Below, piece after piece: positions 47,440 to 59,460 of a DNA stretch of 64,000 bases (position 1 is the first letter of the stretch; each line of letters starts with the position of its first letter). Both the position numbers and the translations under genes were made by a program. Origin of the DNA: Myoxocephalus aenaeus (Eukaryota > Chordata > Actinopteri > Perciformes > Cottidae); the NCBI GenBank assembly GCA_038501785.1, contig JBAMJR010000053.1, positions 9,436,501 through 9,500,500 of the forward strand, given 5' to 3'. The notes under the pieces are model-generated. The model saw only the letters and a program-made list of their open reading frames with translations. It ran no database searches and was not told the origin of the DNA.

Positions 47440-47860
47440 ACTCAGCCCGTAGAATAGAGTTCTTGGGCGGGGGGGAAGAAGAAGAAGCGACTTGGGTCCA
47501 GTAATAAATCGCCGCAGGCAGCCGGGCCCTTCAGAGCCGTGGCCTGGCCGAACCCTAACAGATGCCGGCTGGTTTGGCCTGCCAGTTGCGTCCCGGGCCT
47601 GTGGGCCAGCACCATCATGAGCGATGGCCGCGGTCCAAAGTGGGGGTCTGCCGCCACAGGCGCAGGTGTATACATCGTTAACATCCAATGAGAAGAGAGC
47701 GGAGCCCTGCGGGTGGGGCAAAGTGATATTGATTGGAGGCTCGTCTGCAGCCTGGTTCACTGAGCAAATATGACAATAAATATGGCCTTTCGCATTGCAT
47801 ACACCTTTCATTAATATTAACCAACGGCCTCAATGGTGCACAAGATTGTCCATTAACACC
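47440..47860. other. GC-richer CNE-like block
   Basis: Unusually GC-rich for this window from 47510 to 47660, then grading into ATTA-rich sequence ('ttcattaatattaacc'). A minus-strand frame of 218 codons (47155-47811) crosses it. Half of that frame is a Cys/Val translation of the CA array, the rest matches no family, and there is no splice or promoter context. Regulatory DNA is more likely than coding. Confidence 0.3.
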
Positions 47861-49789
47861 AGTCACTACGGGTTGACAACCGCTGTCTGTTTGGAGTGTT
47901 ATTTGTGGCTGTTGACTGTTTCACGATACACTCCCTGCCCTCTTTTAAATGACGTAGCCTGTTTATGCAAAGCATGATCCAACATTATTCTACGCCTGCC
48001 AAGTCAGCAAAGTCAATTATGTTTGTTGTTCATTTGGAAGTTGGAAGATTACGGTACAATTTGCCAACCTCGAGACATGATCAGCTGCAAATTAATCCTG
48101 TGAGGATTCATATTGCTTGGCACGCACCTTTTTTTTCTCTCCTCCTCATTGTGTTGGTATTGCCAGGAAATTGAGTTGTCGTGTTGAAAACAAGAGCATC
48201 CGAGACAAAACAACAATGGATAAACAAGGCTCGATATGTACTAATTGATTTGGTGACTGTCCAGCTATCATCCACGAATTGGCTTTGAGGCATCTAACCT
48301 TGTCCAACATCAACTCAATTCTACAGATGCAGTCTCTTCCTTGTGTTTAACTAAGCCTCATGTCACATGTTCCAGTCAGACACAAAGCCTCCCTGTGCTG
48401 CTGCCCCGTTCTCCACCAAGGTCAACCCCATGATTGTAGGCGCCTCCAGGCCAGTGACAGGCATGCTAGGTGCCTCAAAGGTTAAAGCTGCAAACTCACT
48501 TGTTTCCTGGAATCTTTTAGAGTGGCGGACAAATCCGGGAGGTGCAATCTCAGGGGTTCAGGCTCTTAGGTCAGTAGTGGCGTTGTGTTCAGAGGCAGTA
48601 AATGAGTGGTGTCTGAGCTAGATCTTGACATGAATCAGGCGAGCAGAAGTGGATTCTATTCTCCTCACAGCAGAACATTCAATACCCACAGATTTTCCTC
48701 AATCGCCATGAAAATCCACACCAGCTGTCTATCTGTTGTGCTCAGGACTCTCTTCCATGAGCTGTACCAGTGCATTTAGGAGATTTCCCCTGCTTGAAGT
48801 TGCTGCCACTTACTTTTAGTTCAGTGCGTGAGTGATTTATGTGACCTGTTGGGCTACATGGGCCGTCTGCTCGTTTCAGCACCAAAGTGGTGTTTTATGA
48901 TTCAGCTAAACTCCTTGTTTGCACAGTACATGAGAAGATACCATTTTATTTTCTTCCTTGTGTGCCAAGGAGTTGTTCCTTCTCTTCTTAAGACAGCTTG
49001 GGCTGGGTTGAGAATGCCTGAAAGTGACCATGTAACATGTTGCAGTAGATGGAGGGAAAAGTAGAGCAAGGATTTATGAAAGTCAGATTGCTTAAATGTG
49101 TAAAGACAGTTACTTTTTAATACAATACATTGATAAGCCTAAGGTCAGGTCTGACCTATATCTATATTCTAAAACATGCTTATTGCTACATATGGCAGTG
49201 ATTATAAAACTGAGGTCCCAGGCACTTGCAATTAATTATAAAAGTGTGCTATATCATTAATAATTACATATCTACAAATGGGGACCATTTGCACCAATAA
49301 AACAAGCATACTGTGACCATTACTCCAACTCACATTAGCTTAGGGCCAATAGAAACTCATAACATCAATCTGTCATGAATCAGTCACTCCACTCAGGGTG
49401 CAACGAATCCTTCCTGCTGCAGCAAAGCTTAGTTAATTAGCCCAAACTAGCTAAATTGGAAAAAATATGACGACGAGTTTGGTTCTATTGAGAATAGCGA
49501 CCAAAATATGGCCTGTGTTGTCAGGTGCTAGAGGACAAAACCATGAAGCCAGACAAGCTAAAGCAACATCTGACTACAAAGCACCTGCAACATCAGGGCA
49601 AAACAAACTGGTATCAATGTGATTCAAATTTAAATATATTTCTGTTCATCACTAATACTACTACACAAATAGTAGTAAGCATATGATTTTTTGCTTTATC
49701 GGTGTTCTCCCTTGTAAGGGGTCCCTATAGCTCCAAACGGTTTAAGATCCCCTGACATATAGATATAATGCTATATTGAAAAATTACAT
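47861..49789. other. Unique sequence, no gene seen
   Basis: Single-copy sequence with no notable repeats. Confidence 0.45.
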
Positions 49790-50177
49790 TGTAACGCCCT
49801 GTGTTTTCTATGTGTCTTCCCAGTGTTTCCTGATTGTTTATTCCCTTCACCTGTTCTCGTTCCAGACTCCTCCCTCCTCGTGTGCCTTCCTGTGTGATTG
49901 CAAAGCCCCGGGCCTCATTGTTTCCACCTGTGCCTCGTTAACTGCCTTCCCCTGTGTATTTAGTCTGTGTCGTTCCCATGTCAGTTGCAGGATTGTCTTC
50001 TTGGTCTCTCATGTGGGTACGTTGCCTTCAAGCTGGAGTTGGTCGTTTTCTAGCGTTTGTTTCCTGTAACAGTCTTTTCCCTTGTTTTATAACTTTGAAC
50101 TTTTGATTTTGCCACACTGTGACTCTTGTCATCTCCTCTGCTCCTGAGTCTCTGCCCCACCACACCTGGTCGTGACA
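49790..50177 (+). mobile_element. Solo LTR, Ty3/gypsy-like, 388 bp
   Basis: It begins TGTAACGCCC and ends CACCTGGTCGTGACA, the TG...CA form, and is flanked by TACAT (49785-49789) and GACAT (50178-50182), a 5-bp duplication with one mismatch. The pyrimidine-rich body ('cattgtttccacctgtgcc', 'ccctgtgtatttagtctgtg') is characteristic of teleost Ty3/gypsy LTRs. 'gtgtatttag' could be the TATA region. There is no internal region or second LTR, so it is the scar of LTR-LTR recombination. The frame 49776-50069 across it is not a gene. Confidence 0.75.
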
Positions 50178-50182
50178 GACAT

Positions 50183-53050
50183 AGCAGTATGTCTCCAGAT
50201 TCCCCCCCCCCCCCAAAAAAAAATATATATATTTATTTTACAACAACCGTTCATTGATTGAGCTTTGAAGCAGTAGCAATACATTGCTTGTATACATTGA
50301 AAGCTATTGAAAGCTATACTGCTCTTATCTTCCCTTTTCTGTTCGCTGTATTTTTTCTTATTCATTAGGACTCGTACACCGAGACCGCGCCGCAATCTTT
50401 GCTCTCCCTGTAGATTCTCTCGTCCCTCCCCCGGCAGTGAGTGGCAGCCCGCTGAGCCCCAAGTGTGTCTGGTAGCAACTTGTTATATTTGCTACAAGGC
50501 TCCACCGCAGACCTCATTAGCCATTCACAATCACCTGGTGGCCTCACTTCAGCGCGCAAATTGATGCTACATGACTGAGGCTGCCGCATGGTTCCTCACG
50601 GATTCCTTTCCGCTGCTTCTGAGATAAACTTAGCCCTTGCTATATTGACACTCCAATACTAATGATCAAGCATTAGCTGTCATATCTCAGTCCAAGCACC
50701 TGTAAACCTTGGCGCAAGGACACGGGGAAAACATAGCGTCTGGAGGACTGCCCTTAACACCTTAAGTGTTCTGGATAATAGTAATTAGTTTGTGAAGGAC
50801 AAATAATTCAAGAATAATGAAATATTCATTTTGAATATGTTGCATTAGCCAGTCTGAAGAAAAGAGGCCAGAAGGCCCATGCCAACAAAAGCCTGTGTAA
50901 CATAATATGTATGCATATGATTGTGAATACAGAGATGTATGTGTGCGCTAGTTCATGTACACATGGTTAAATTCTTTTTGAAGAGCTTATCTTGGGAGGG
51001 TTTTTAATTAAAAGTATTATTAAAAAGGCCCATAATTGAGGAACTGTCATTGACTTGATTTATTTGCAATCAATCAGTATTTGGTCGCGTTCTTCTGGCA
51101 TTCGGCCACTGCCCACATTACTGTATGTTGATGCCTGTAACAATGTCCAGTCTACGCGGAGTTCAGCTGTAAACAGAGACATTGCAGTAATTGATAAAAC
51201 GTTGCACCTTCACAGCACAGAGTTTACATCTACCATTCCTGCAATAACGTATGATTATGTCCTGCACACATCCTGATCAATTTGTCTCATTCAAGTTAAA
51301 TAACAGCCAGCAGTCTATAGATGTTTCTGGAGGTCCCGATAAATCACCGGCTACAAATTTCCTGAGCATCTGCATTTTTTTGTGAGTTTGGAGGTGGTGA
51401 GTCTGGCAGGCGCACGCTGAGAAGGATGAGTAATGACGCCGAATCAAGAGGCGGAGGAAGTATACACACTGGGCTGTTGTTTCTATTGGACGTTTCACCC
51501 TGGGGCTCTCGTCACAGCAACCCTTTCTCCTCAAATTTATTATGGTCTGCCAGTACCTACTACTGCAAAAGCAAAGTGATTCTGAACCAAAGGGCCTCAG
51601 AAATTGTGCTTTGCCTTTCCTTAACTCCTGTTTTTCTTTACTTCTTCCTCCCTCCCGCCAGGCCAGGTATGGACGAAGAGGTTGCTGTCATTTGAAACGC
51701 AGGCTGCTCACAGAGCCGTGGGGCGCCCTGTCCCAAAGAAAGGCCAGCAGAGATGAACACACGGTCCCAGCTTCACAACTCACTCTTAATATGCATGATG
51801 CATGAGCCTATGCCATCCCTAACACTGCACAGCCAGAAGACAGAATCTAGCTCCCTTATTTTCTGTCCCTTCTTATACCGCTAGGTCAAGCTACAGGGCT
51901 GGCCCATAGCCCAAGTCTCAGGGATGAAGCTGAGCCTGGGCACATTCCCAGCCAGGCCACCTGCCAGCAGGCCCCACAATCCCAAGCAGTGGATGGAGAG
52001 CTTTCTCCCGCCTACTCTGTCCCCGACCATCTTTTTTTCTTGGATTTAAAGGTTATCTGCTGCCATTCTGTCTGGGGCCTCTGGCGAGAGGAGGAGAGAG
52101 CGGCCAGCCCACCACAGGTGTGAGCGCTGCCGATAAGCACGAAGGAAGGCTGGGAGAGGAGGCAATGGGCGAAGGGCGGGGCAGACGGTAGCAAAGAGAT
52201 ACGGAGGTCTATCATGGCCCCTGAATGACCTTCGTTGTGGAGCGGTCCCAGGATGCAAAAACTAAAACGACTGTTCCGCACAGATAAATCACATTCGCTG
52301 TTATTTTCCCTACAAAGCAACAATTTTCTTTTATTTCTAAAAAGAGACGGATAAACAAAGGAGGGAATGTAGTGGTGTTGTTTGAGTGCAAAAGCGTACA
52401 CAATAAAGTATTCATCATGTAGCATTTTAGAGAACGGCAAACATGAACTCGGCATTCAAATGTTTTTTTTTTTTTTTTAAAGGGTGTACTAATCTGAGGG
52501 ATTACTATCAGGGGTATCATGTGTTCCTATCGCTTTCCAAAGTTAAAGCACAGCTAGGACAGAGCGGCCAATCCCAGGGCTCACTAGCTCACTTTCAGTG
52601 TGTGTAGCTCCTCCATTAATAACTAATAGGTGGAACATTAGTGGGGGAAATGGTGAGTATATCTCGAGGGCTTACATTAGCCTGGCGTACAGCATCTCCT
52701 TATCTGTGTGTAGGACAAGGAGTGAGACGGGATGCGTCGTCCTCTCTTTGACTTTCTTCCTCCATTAACTGCCATATAAGGATAATACGAGTGCTACTAA
52801 AAGTGCATAGAAACAGGTGTATGCAGACTGCTAAGCATTAGCACATATGAAGCCATTCAACAATGCAAGAATGTACCCATTGAGTACCCATTGTTCTCTT
52901 TATACATATGGTCTTATGTGCAGGCATTTGCATATATGCAAATAATACGTGGCTGACTACATCTAAATCCACACAGGCTGAAATGTGCATATTGTGCCTG
53001 AATAATGTATAACCAGAACAGTCATACCACCACATCATCTGCATAATGTT
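50183..53050. other. Unique sequence with CNE-like parts, no gene
   Basis: A C-run and A-run junction (about 50203-50221) follows the LTR, and a 16-T run lies at 52463-52478. The blocks 50400-50600 and 50990-51420 look complex and enhancer-like. The frames at 51426-51805 and 52012-52520 are unrecognised and overlap on both strands. Confidence 0.38.
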
Positions 53051-53560
53051 AACTATATACCATAGACTGTATAAAAAGACAGCTCCCCAAAGGTGAAGCC
53101 AAAACATCTTGATCACCCCCTGGTGGTTTGAAAGGTCGCACCTTTCATGTTAGCGGACTGACAAAAATCAAAGTACGTCCAAATATTTATTTTCCCTAAT
53201 GTGGAGTCATGGAAATTGTACAGGAGAGGAGATGTAACTTTAGTTTTCCATATGGTACACATTATCTGCGTAATAAAAACTGTACCAGTTGGATCATGCA
53301 TTTAGTTAGTTATATATTAGTAGATATGTACGGTTTAGTTGGTGCAAATTGTTAGATAAACAGCTACCCATGTGCCAATGTAACAGCTAGGTGGCTCTCA
53401 CAAGCTGTGGCAGTTTACTACACATCCCCCGACTCCAAATGGCGTCAAAATCTCAAGATGGCAGCTCCCATATCTAGAATATTTGGCTTCACTTTTGTAC
53501 AGTGGAAGGAAGTGGAGACGCATCAAAGATCTATATTCACATTCTATAAATGACATGCTG
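53051..53560 (+). mobile_element. Old interspersed repeat, 'ccatagactgtat' family
   Basis: It starts with 'ccatagactgtataaaaaga' and contains 'aggtgaagccaaaacatctt', 'caccccctggtgg' and 'aagatggcagctccc', all words I associate with a high-copy fish repeat. The copy is diverged and its right end is uncertain. A terminal fragment of the same family lies at 17090-17155. The class is not known to me with certainty. Confidence 0.5.
53115..53126. promoter_or_regulatory. CTCF-like core motif inside a repeat
   Basis: ACCCCCTGGTGG matches the core of the CTCF consensus (reverse complement CCACCAGGGGGT). It belongs to the old repeat at 53051. Whether it binds CTCF is unknown. Confidence 0.4.
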
Positions 53561-56500
53561 TGTCATTGTGACATGCTGTGTTGCCATTAGCTGCTATGCC
53601 CCATAGCTTTTTAGCTTATTGATAACAAATATTCTCATATCATTCCTCCGCCAAGTAATCTCGTTCTAATTTAGCAGAATGGTTGCCAAGCAATACACAG
53701 ATGCAGCAAATCACATAAGTAGTGTAAAGCATGTTCAAAGACCTGGGTGTACACCATCAGTTATCTGAATATCGCCATTAATTGTGCGATTGTTAGTGTT
53801 CAATCTTGTCAGCACTCTTCTCTACGGGTACAGAGGGATTCGTCTCTGGACATTGCCCCGTGCTTAAATTGACCCGAAGCAAAGGCATTAATCCACCATC
53901 TTCTCTTGCTGTATTTTTTGCCGCCAGTAAGAATGCAGGGACAATTCCCATTCATGTCTTGCCACTGACAATATTTCTCTTGCCTCTGGGCCAGCGTCAG
54001 AACTTTTATGTACAGAAGTGCTTCATGAGCAGTGTTGTAGATTGTCGCGGTGCCGGCTGCTTTACACACAGAGACCCCCTCGGTGGTGTTAGGAATAAGG
54101 GCCGGTTCAGGTTTGAAAGTGGGAAACGTATATCCACAGGGAAACGGCATTCGACCCAACATTTGTTTTGTTTATTGGCTTTTCCAGCTTTTCAATTTCT
54201 CTTTTTTTAATGTCAGCGGGTTTTTATCTCTCCTTTATACTGTCCGTCTCCTACAAATACCTAACCACGCATAGCGCAAATCAAGATTCACATCTAGATT
54301 TGAATCTCACCTTTTTGGAACAACACCTGATTAATTAGCACAGTGATACAATTTTATTACAGCCACAGGTTTGTGTTTGTAGAGTATTTTACAATGGGTT
54401 CAAGGACCGTAACTATCTGTTTTAAAAGCAGAAATAACAATACGGATGGAAGTTCAAATCCATATTTTGTCCACTTAAAACATTACATTTTCTCTGTAAT
54501 CATTTACAATATTTCTGGAATTATTTATATCTTTTCTTTTTTGTGTTTCAGTTCTTCCAGGGTCATGCTCTTTCAAAGTAATTTAAGAATATCTAAAATG
54601 TTGCTGAAGGTTACAGATGGAATTGAAAGCTACAGAACATTTGCTGTAATGAGCAGTAATTGCGATGCAATCATCTTTCATTCAGTAGAGTGAAAAAAAT
54701 GATTTGCACACATGGACAAATGTTTCTTAAACATCACCTATCAAGCTCTGTAGCACCAGCGGTAAGAATGTGCTGGAAATTTAAAACAAAATCTCTTTGC
54801 TGAGTGGTTTATGCAGCTTTGGGAGAGCTATTACTGTTTTTTGGTAGGGAATGTGCGTAAAATAATAACTAATGATGATTCATGGATTGTTTTTCAGTGA
54901 GCGGTGATGCACACAGATTGTACAGTGATTAGGGAGGGGAGTTGCCCCGGTGCATTCAACTGGAGTGCATCCCCTTCTGACACACAACACTTATAGTAAA
55001 CAAAACACATGTGAATACACACACACACACATGCACACGGAAAGAGAGAGAACCATTCTTCTAGATATCTCGCTAATTTCAGACTCTGGCTACACAAACA
55101 TCATTAATCAAGCTGACTAAGATTAGTCACTGGCAAGCTCCCCTACCTGTTTATTATAATTAAATCGATGTACGTGTCATTGCAGGCGTGGACCCGAACT
55201 ATGGCAGAGGCAGTTAGGCTCGCCACAAAACATGGGCTGCGAAACCAAGAAAACCAAGAGAAAGCTAGAAAATACAGAACAGGAGAAATAAGAGATGGAT
55301 AAATAAGTGATGGAGGTGAGGTTGAGGCCGGTCGGAAGCTGCGCGTGGGCAGACTTGGGTACGACTTAAGGCTAGCATGGAGACAGAGGTGAGAGGTGCC
55401 TTTTGTTGTTTGCTGTACTTTAAAGATAACCTCTCCTGGTACATCTGCAAAAAAGGTCCACGAAGGTTCTGTTCAATGCAGTTCAGATTGTATAACCTGC
55501 CCATTCACAGTCTCAGAGCACAGCAAAAAAAAAACATGATGGAGAAACAAGCGGAAGCCCAAAAGACAAACAAAAAAATAAGAGGAAAAGAAAACAGCAG
55601 CTAAGCTCAGAAAAAGGTACACCAGATATATTTAAGTAAACTCTCCTCTGTGTGAGTTCTACAGGCCAGCTGAAACATTAGTTTGTGTTTTTCTATCTCT
55701 GTATTTTCTTTCTCGCTTTGTGTCTGGGGCCCTCTCTGTGACTGTCAGGAAATAAAACTGTACAGCACACTGGCTTTGGTCGAGAAACCACTGTGTGCTC
55801 AGTGTTATATGAGTATATGGAGAGCACCACCATGGGGGAGGAGAAGCTGGGTGAGTGGGCAGGCATGCAGGAAGGCAGATATTTGATTTGTACCAGACAC
55901 TGGGGGAGCACACCAGAGATTAAGGGAGTAAACCACTAAAACTTTTTTTTTTTTGCATACAACGTGACATGGTCATGGCTCATAAAGGTTAAGTAAATTG
56001 GGAGACTTTACAACCCTGGTGGTTTGGATGGTAGAGGGCCAGGGGAAGGTGCAGCAGAATGTGCTGGGACTCATATCTGGGCAGCACATATGGATATCAG
56101 GTCTGCCATAAACTCTTTTTTGCCATAAACTCTTTTTCCGTCAGGGATTTTGATGACCGATCATGAATGTTTTATGTACAGGAAATTGTGGGTGAAAATC
56201 CGAAATTTGCTCATCTGTTATTACGGTTTAACCACCTTTGGGGAGCCAGCCTGCGGATATAAAACTGAGTCAATTTAACTTTGGTGATCTGAATATTCCG
56301 GTCTCAATGACTGATCCAACAAGAACAGAGCACACATATTGAAAGCTAAATTGGCCTGCAGATATGCTGGATGGAATAACTGCTATTTGAATGGAGGAAA
56401 GAGCGAGGTGAACCACCTGCATGGTGAATAAAACATGAGGATACCGATAGGGCCTCGCCGACCAAAATGAGACAGCTACGTCTTTGTACTGCGTCAACCC

Positions 56501-56675
56501 TTGACCTCGTCGTCAAATTGGTTGACATCACACAATCCACGCACACCTGAATGCAGCATGAAAGCGTAGTGAGGCTTGTGATTATTTACATTGCTGGTGG
56601 CAAGTGTGGCACTTTCTTTCTCAAAATGAACACGGCATTTCCTTTCAACTGTGTTGTTGCAAAGAGGAGCTGCTT

Positions 56676-56678
<3 letters not shown>
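53561..56678. other. Unique sequence, short duplications, no gene
   Basis: A short word ('gacatgctgtgt') is duplicated near 53551-53582. 'tgccataaactcttttt' is duplicated at 56104-56137. A T-run lies near 55943-55954. The text from 55180 to 55260 faintly recalls fish gypsy LTR sequence but is too short to call. The 134-codon frame 53806-54210 has no domain. Confidence 0.4.

Positions 56679-56712
<34 letters not shown>
56679..56712. repeat. (CT)17 microsatellite
   Basis: A perfect CT array. Confidence 0.97.
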
Positions 56713-56714
<2 letters not shown>

Positions 56715-59149
56715 AGTGGTGCAATCACTTTGATGAATAAGAAGACAGATAGAAGCCAAGAAGTACCCTTAGCAGGATGTTTTATTTGCAAATTATGATG
56801 GTTTCTGTTTCCTGCTGTTGAGCAATCCACCTGATGTCTTGTGGAATGCAAATAAAGTGCAACAGACAACAACAGCAGCCAGTCTTCTCAATGATGTTCT
56901 CATTTGTTCACAGTGATTATACTAATTTCTCAAAATGAATGTGGTAATGGTTTATTGATGTTGAAATGCTACATGTAATACCTCTGAAATGACGGATTAA
57001 AATGTCATTACCAAATGGATATCCAGGTGGAATACACATAAATACTTGCCCGTCACCCCAGAGACACAGAATCTCCTGCAATAACTACATTTTCACTCTC
57101 ACTCAAGTTTCCATTTTTAGTCCGCAGCTAAAGAAATGGAGATGGTCCCGGGGTAATGGACCCCCTGCGGACAGCCGAGGGGGCTCACAGGAGAATATGC
57201 TTACTGCTTTCAATTAAATACTGCCAAATGGAGCTCAAGTGCGCAGATTCCAAGCTCTGGGCGTTGCATTCGGGCCCTTGGCAGGCTGCTCGGCTGCACC
57301 CACCCCACGATCAAGAGGCCAAGCTCTGCCATAAAATACCACGGAAGCAGGCTTGGCTAGAGCTCTAAAATCTAACTCTAGGAAGTGGAAAGCCTGCCCA
57401 AGGCAGCGATAGTCGCAGGCGCTTCTCATTGCCAGCATCGGTACACATGCCATGGCGGCGGTATTGGTGTTAATCAGATGCTGCTTTGGAGGGGAGGATG
57501 AGTCATGTGCTTTGTGAGTGTTTGAAGAGAGATGTTCTTAGGTCAAAGTAGGCCATGGGGTAAATGGCTGTGTGTTTTATCTTACGGGTATTAGGAGTGG
57601 ATCCCTTATGTGGCTATATGCTGATGGATTGCTGATGTCAGCTCATTAGTGGCGCTACCTTCGCAAAGTCATCAGTCCATGTAGGTGTAGCAGTGCTCAT
57701 TGGTGTTACAGGGGGCAGAATGGAGGAGATGGATATGATAACACTGGGATGAAGAGCTACAAGTTAACATCCACGTAGGCGTCGGTAATGTCACACTAAT
57801 GCAAAGTTATTTCATTATTTTATTAAGTCATACAATTTTCTTTCTAAATTGGCCATTGTTCTGTTGTTGAATATGAGTGAGAAATAAAAGGATAAATAAA
57901 GCTCATTGGATGAGTGTAAGAAAAAAAATACAAAGAATGGAGATGCTTCCTTGCAGGGTTTGATGATAATTAAAATAATGTTATAATGTCTAGTCACTAG
58001 ATCTCAATCAATGTTTTTCAGATTCAGGGCAGACGTGTTAAATCGGACTCAGAAGACAGGAGTTTTGAAATCCTCCCGGATTTTGAAATTGAGATGTCAC
58101 GGGGAAGCAAACGTAAACAGCATGGAGACTAACATGGTTCAACGACTTGCTGTAGTCATGCTTTGCAGTGAGAGAAAAAAACAAAAGCGGAAGGCTCCAA
58201 GAATATGGATGAGGAAATGGATGGGGAGACGCGGTCAACATTCTTCAGTGAGAACTGGAGGCAGGATTTAATATCTGTGAACAGTAAAATGCAAAATACT
58301 GTTAGCCTCAAGGGATACAATGTTTAGCATTGCGGAGCAACACAGTTAGCTCCTCTGGCTCGTCTCTATCATTGGCTATTGTGGTCCCGCTCCGAAAATA
58401 CACGCGACATAATCATCAGGATTTTATCTCCAAAATATAAAATATGTTTAAAGTCAATCGAGCCAGCGTCAATGACTCTGGGAACAGTTTGGGAGGTTCA
58501 AGACTGGAAATGTAAACCCATCACGCGACCTGAACATCTGGGCAGAACTTCTTTACACACCAAGGTTCCAAACCTTTGGTTTCGCACAACTAAATAAATC
58601 CAAGCAGACAGGAAGTGACCTGGCACGTTTGCATAAGCACCCGTGGGGTTTTCTGCACAAAACAGTCTATTTATTTCTCTATTTTTATACTTGCTAATTG
58701 GATAACAATTCCAAGTGTGCATACAGCAGTAACCTTTTTGGCGGTGATAAGGTTAACACAATGTTGGTCTTCAGAACGAGGGCTTGAACAGCACACGTTC
58801 TGCTGCCAGGTTTGAAGTCAAGGAGGTGGGGGGCTACTGAGAGAGAATCATGACACACTTTCTCAAGAGCAATAGAGAGAGGGAGAGAGGAGCAATCGAG
58901 AGAGCGCCAAAGCGGCAGCTCTCATTTTGTAATGGAACGCTGTGTCGGGTGGCATACCACACGTTGTACTGGTTGCCTGGAGCGCCATGGCAACAGGGAG
59001 AGAGGAGGATTGAGAGAGGCAGAAGTTCAAGGACTTCACTTGTTCCAGCATCATTTTAATTACTTTGGGCGCCGGCGTTTAGTGAAACAGATGCATTCTG
59101 GAGCTCCGGCAACAACTGGGAGAAACCCCCAGAGATAGTGGTGTTTGAG
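56713..59149. other. Unique sequence with a CNE-like block, no gene
   Basis: The interval 57120-57480 is complex and GC-richer, with a YY1-like 'ccatggcggcgg' near 57450, and looks like a candidate enhancer. A GA-rich patch lies at 58868-58900. No exon is supported. Confidence 0.38.
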
Positions 59150-59460
59150 GTCTTTTTTTTCTCTCTTCTTCTTCTTTTATAAAAGCCTTTATCCCCTCTC
59201 ATTTTTGCGAAATCACTGCAAGAATTGGAAATACAAAGAGATTGCAGACGCTGACTGATAATGAGAGAGGGAGACAGAGACAGGGAGAAGAGGGTGGAGA
59301 GAAAAAAAAGCAACACAAGAAAGACGAATGAGAAGAGAGATGAAGCAAAGTGAACGCAGATAGAGATCGACAGTATGGGAGATACAAGCTGTTTGAAGGA
59401 GGTTGGTAAGAGATATGAGGAGAAAGGACCAAGGGAAAAGAAGGATTGGGGGGATTTGTA
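59150..59460. repeat. Purine-rich tract preceded by T/CTT run
   Basis: A TTT/CTT stretch (59152-59178) is followed by about 220 bp that is mostly A and G on the plus strand (59240-59460). The 222-codon minus-strand frame 59056-59724 is a Phe/Leu/Ser-rich reading of this tract. Confidence 0.6.

Noticed and set aside
47155..47811. 218-codon minus-strand frame as a protein gene
   Set aside because: A large part is a Val/Cys translation of the CA array. The remainder has no recognisable domain and no splice or promoter context.
53806..54210. 134-codon plus-strand frame in unique sequence
   Set aside because: It contains no simple repeat but has no recognisable domain. It overlaps a 117-codon frame on the other strand, as expected by chance.
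55175..55260. Possible second gypsy LTR fragment
   Set aside because: Only a short phrase ('caggcgtggacccgaac') resembles fish LTR-associated sequence. No termini or target duplication could be found.
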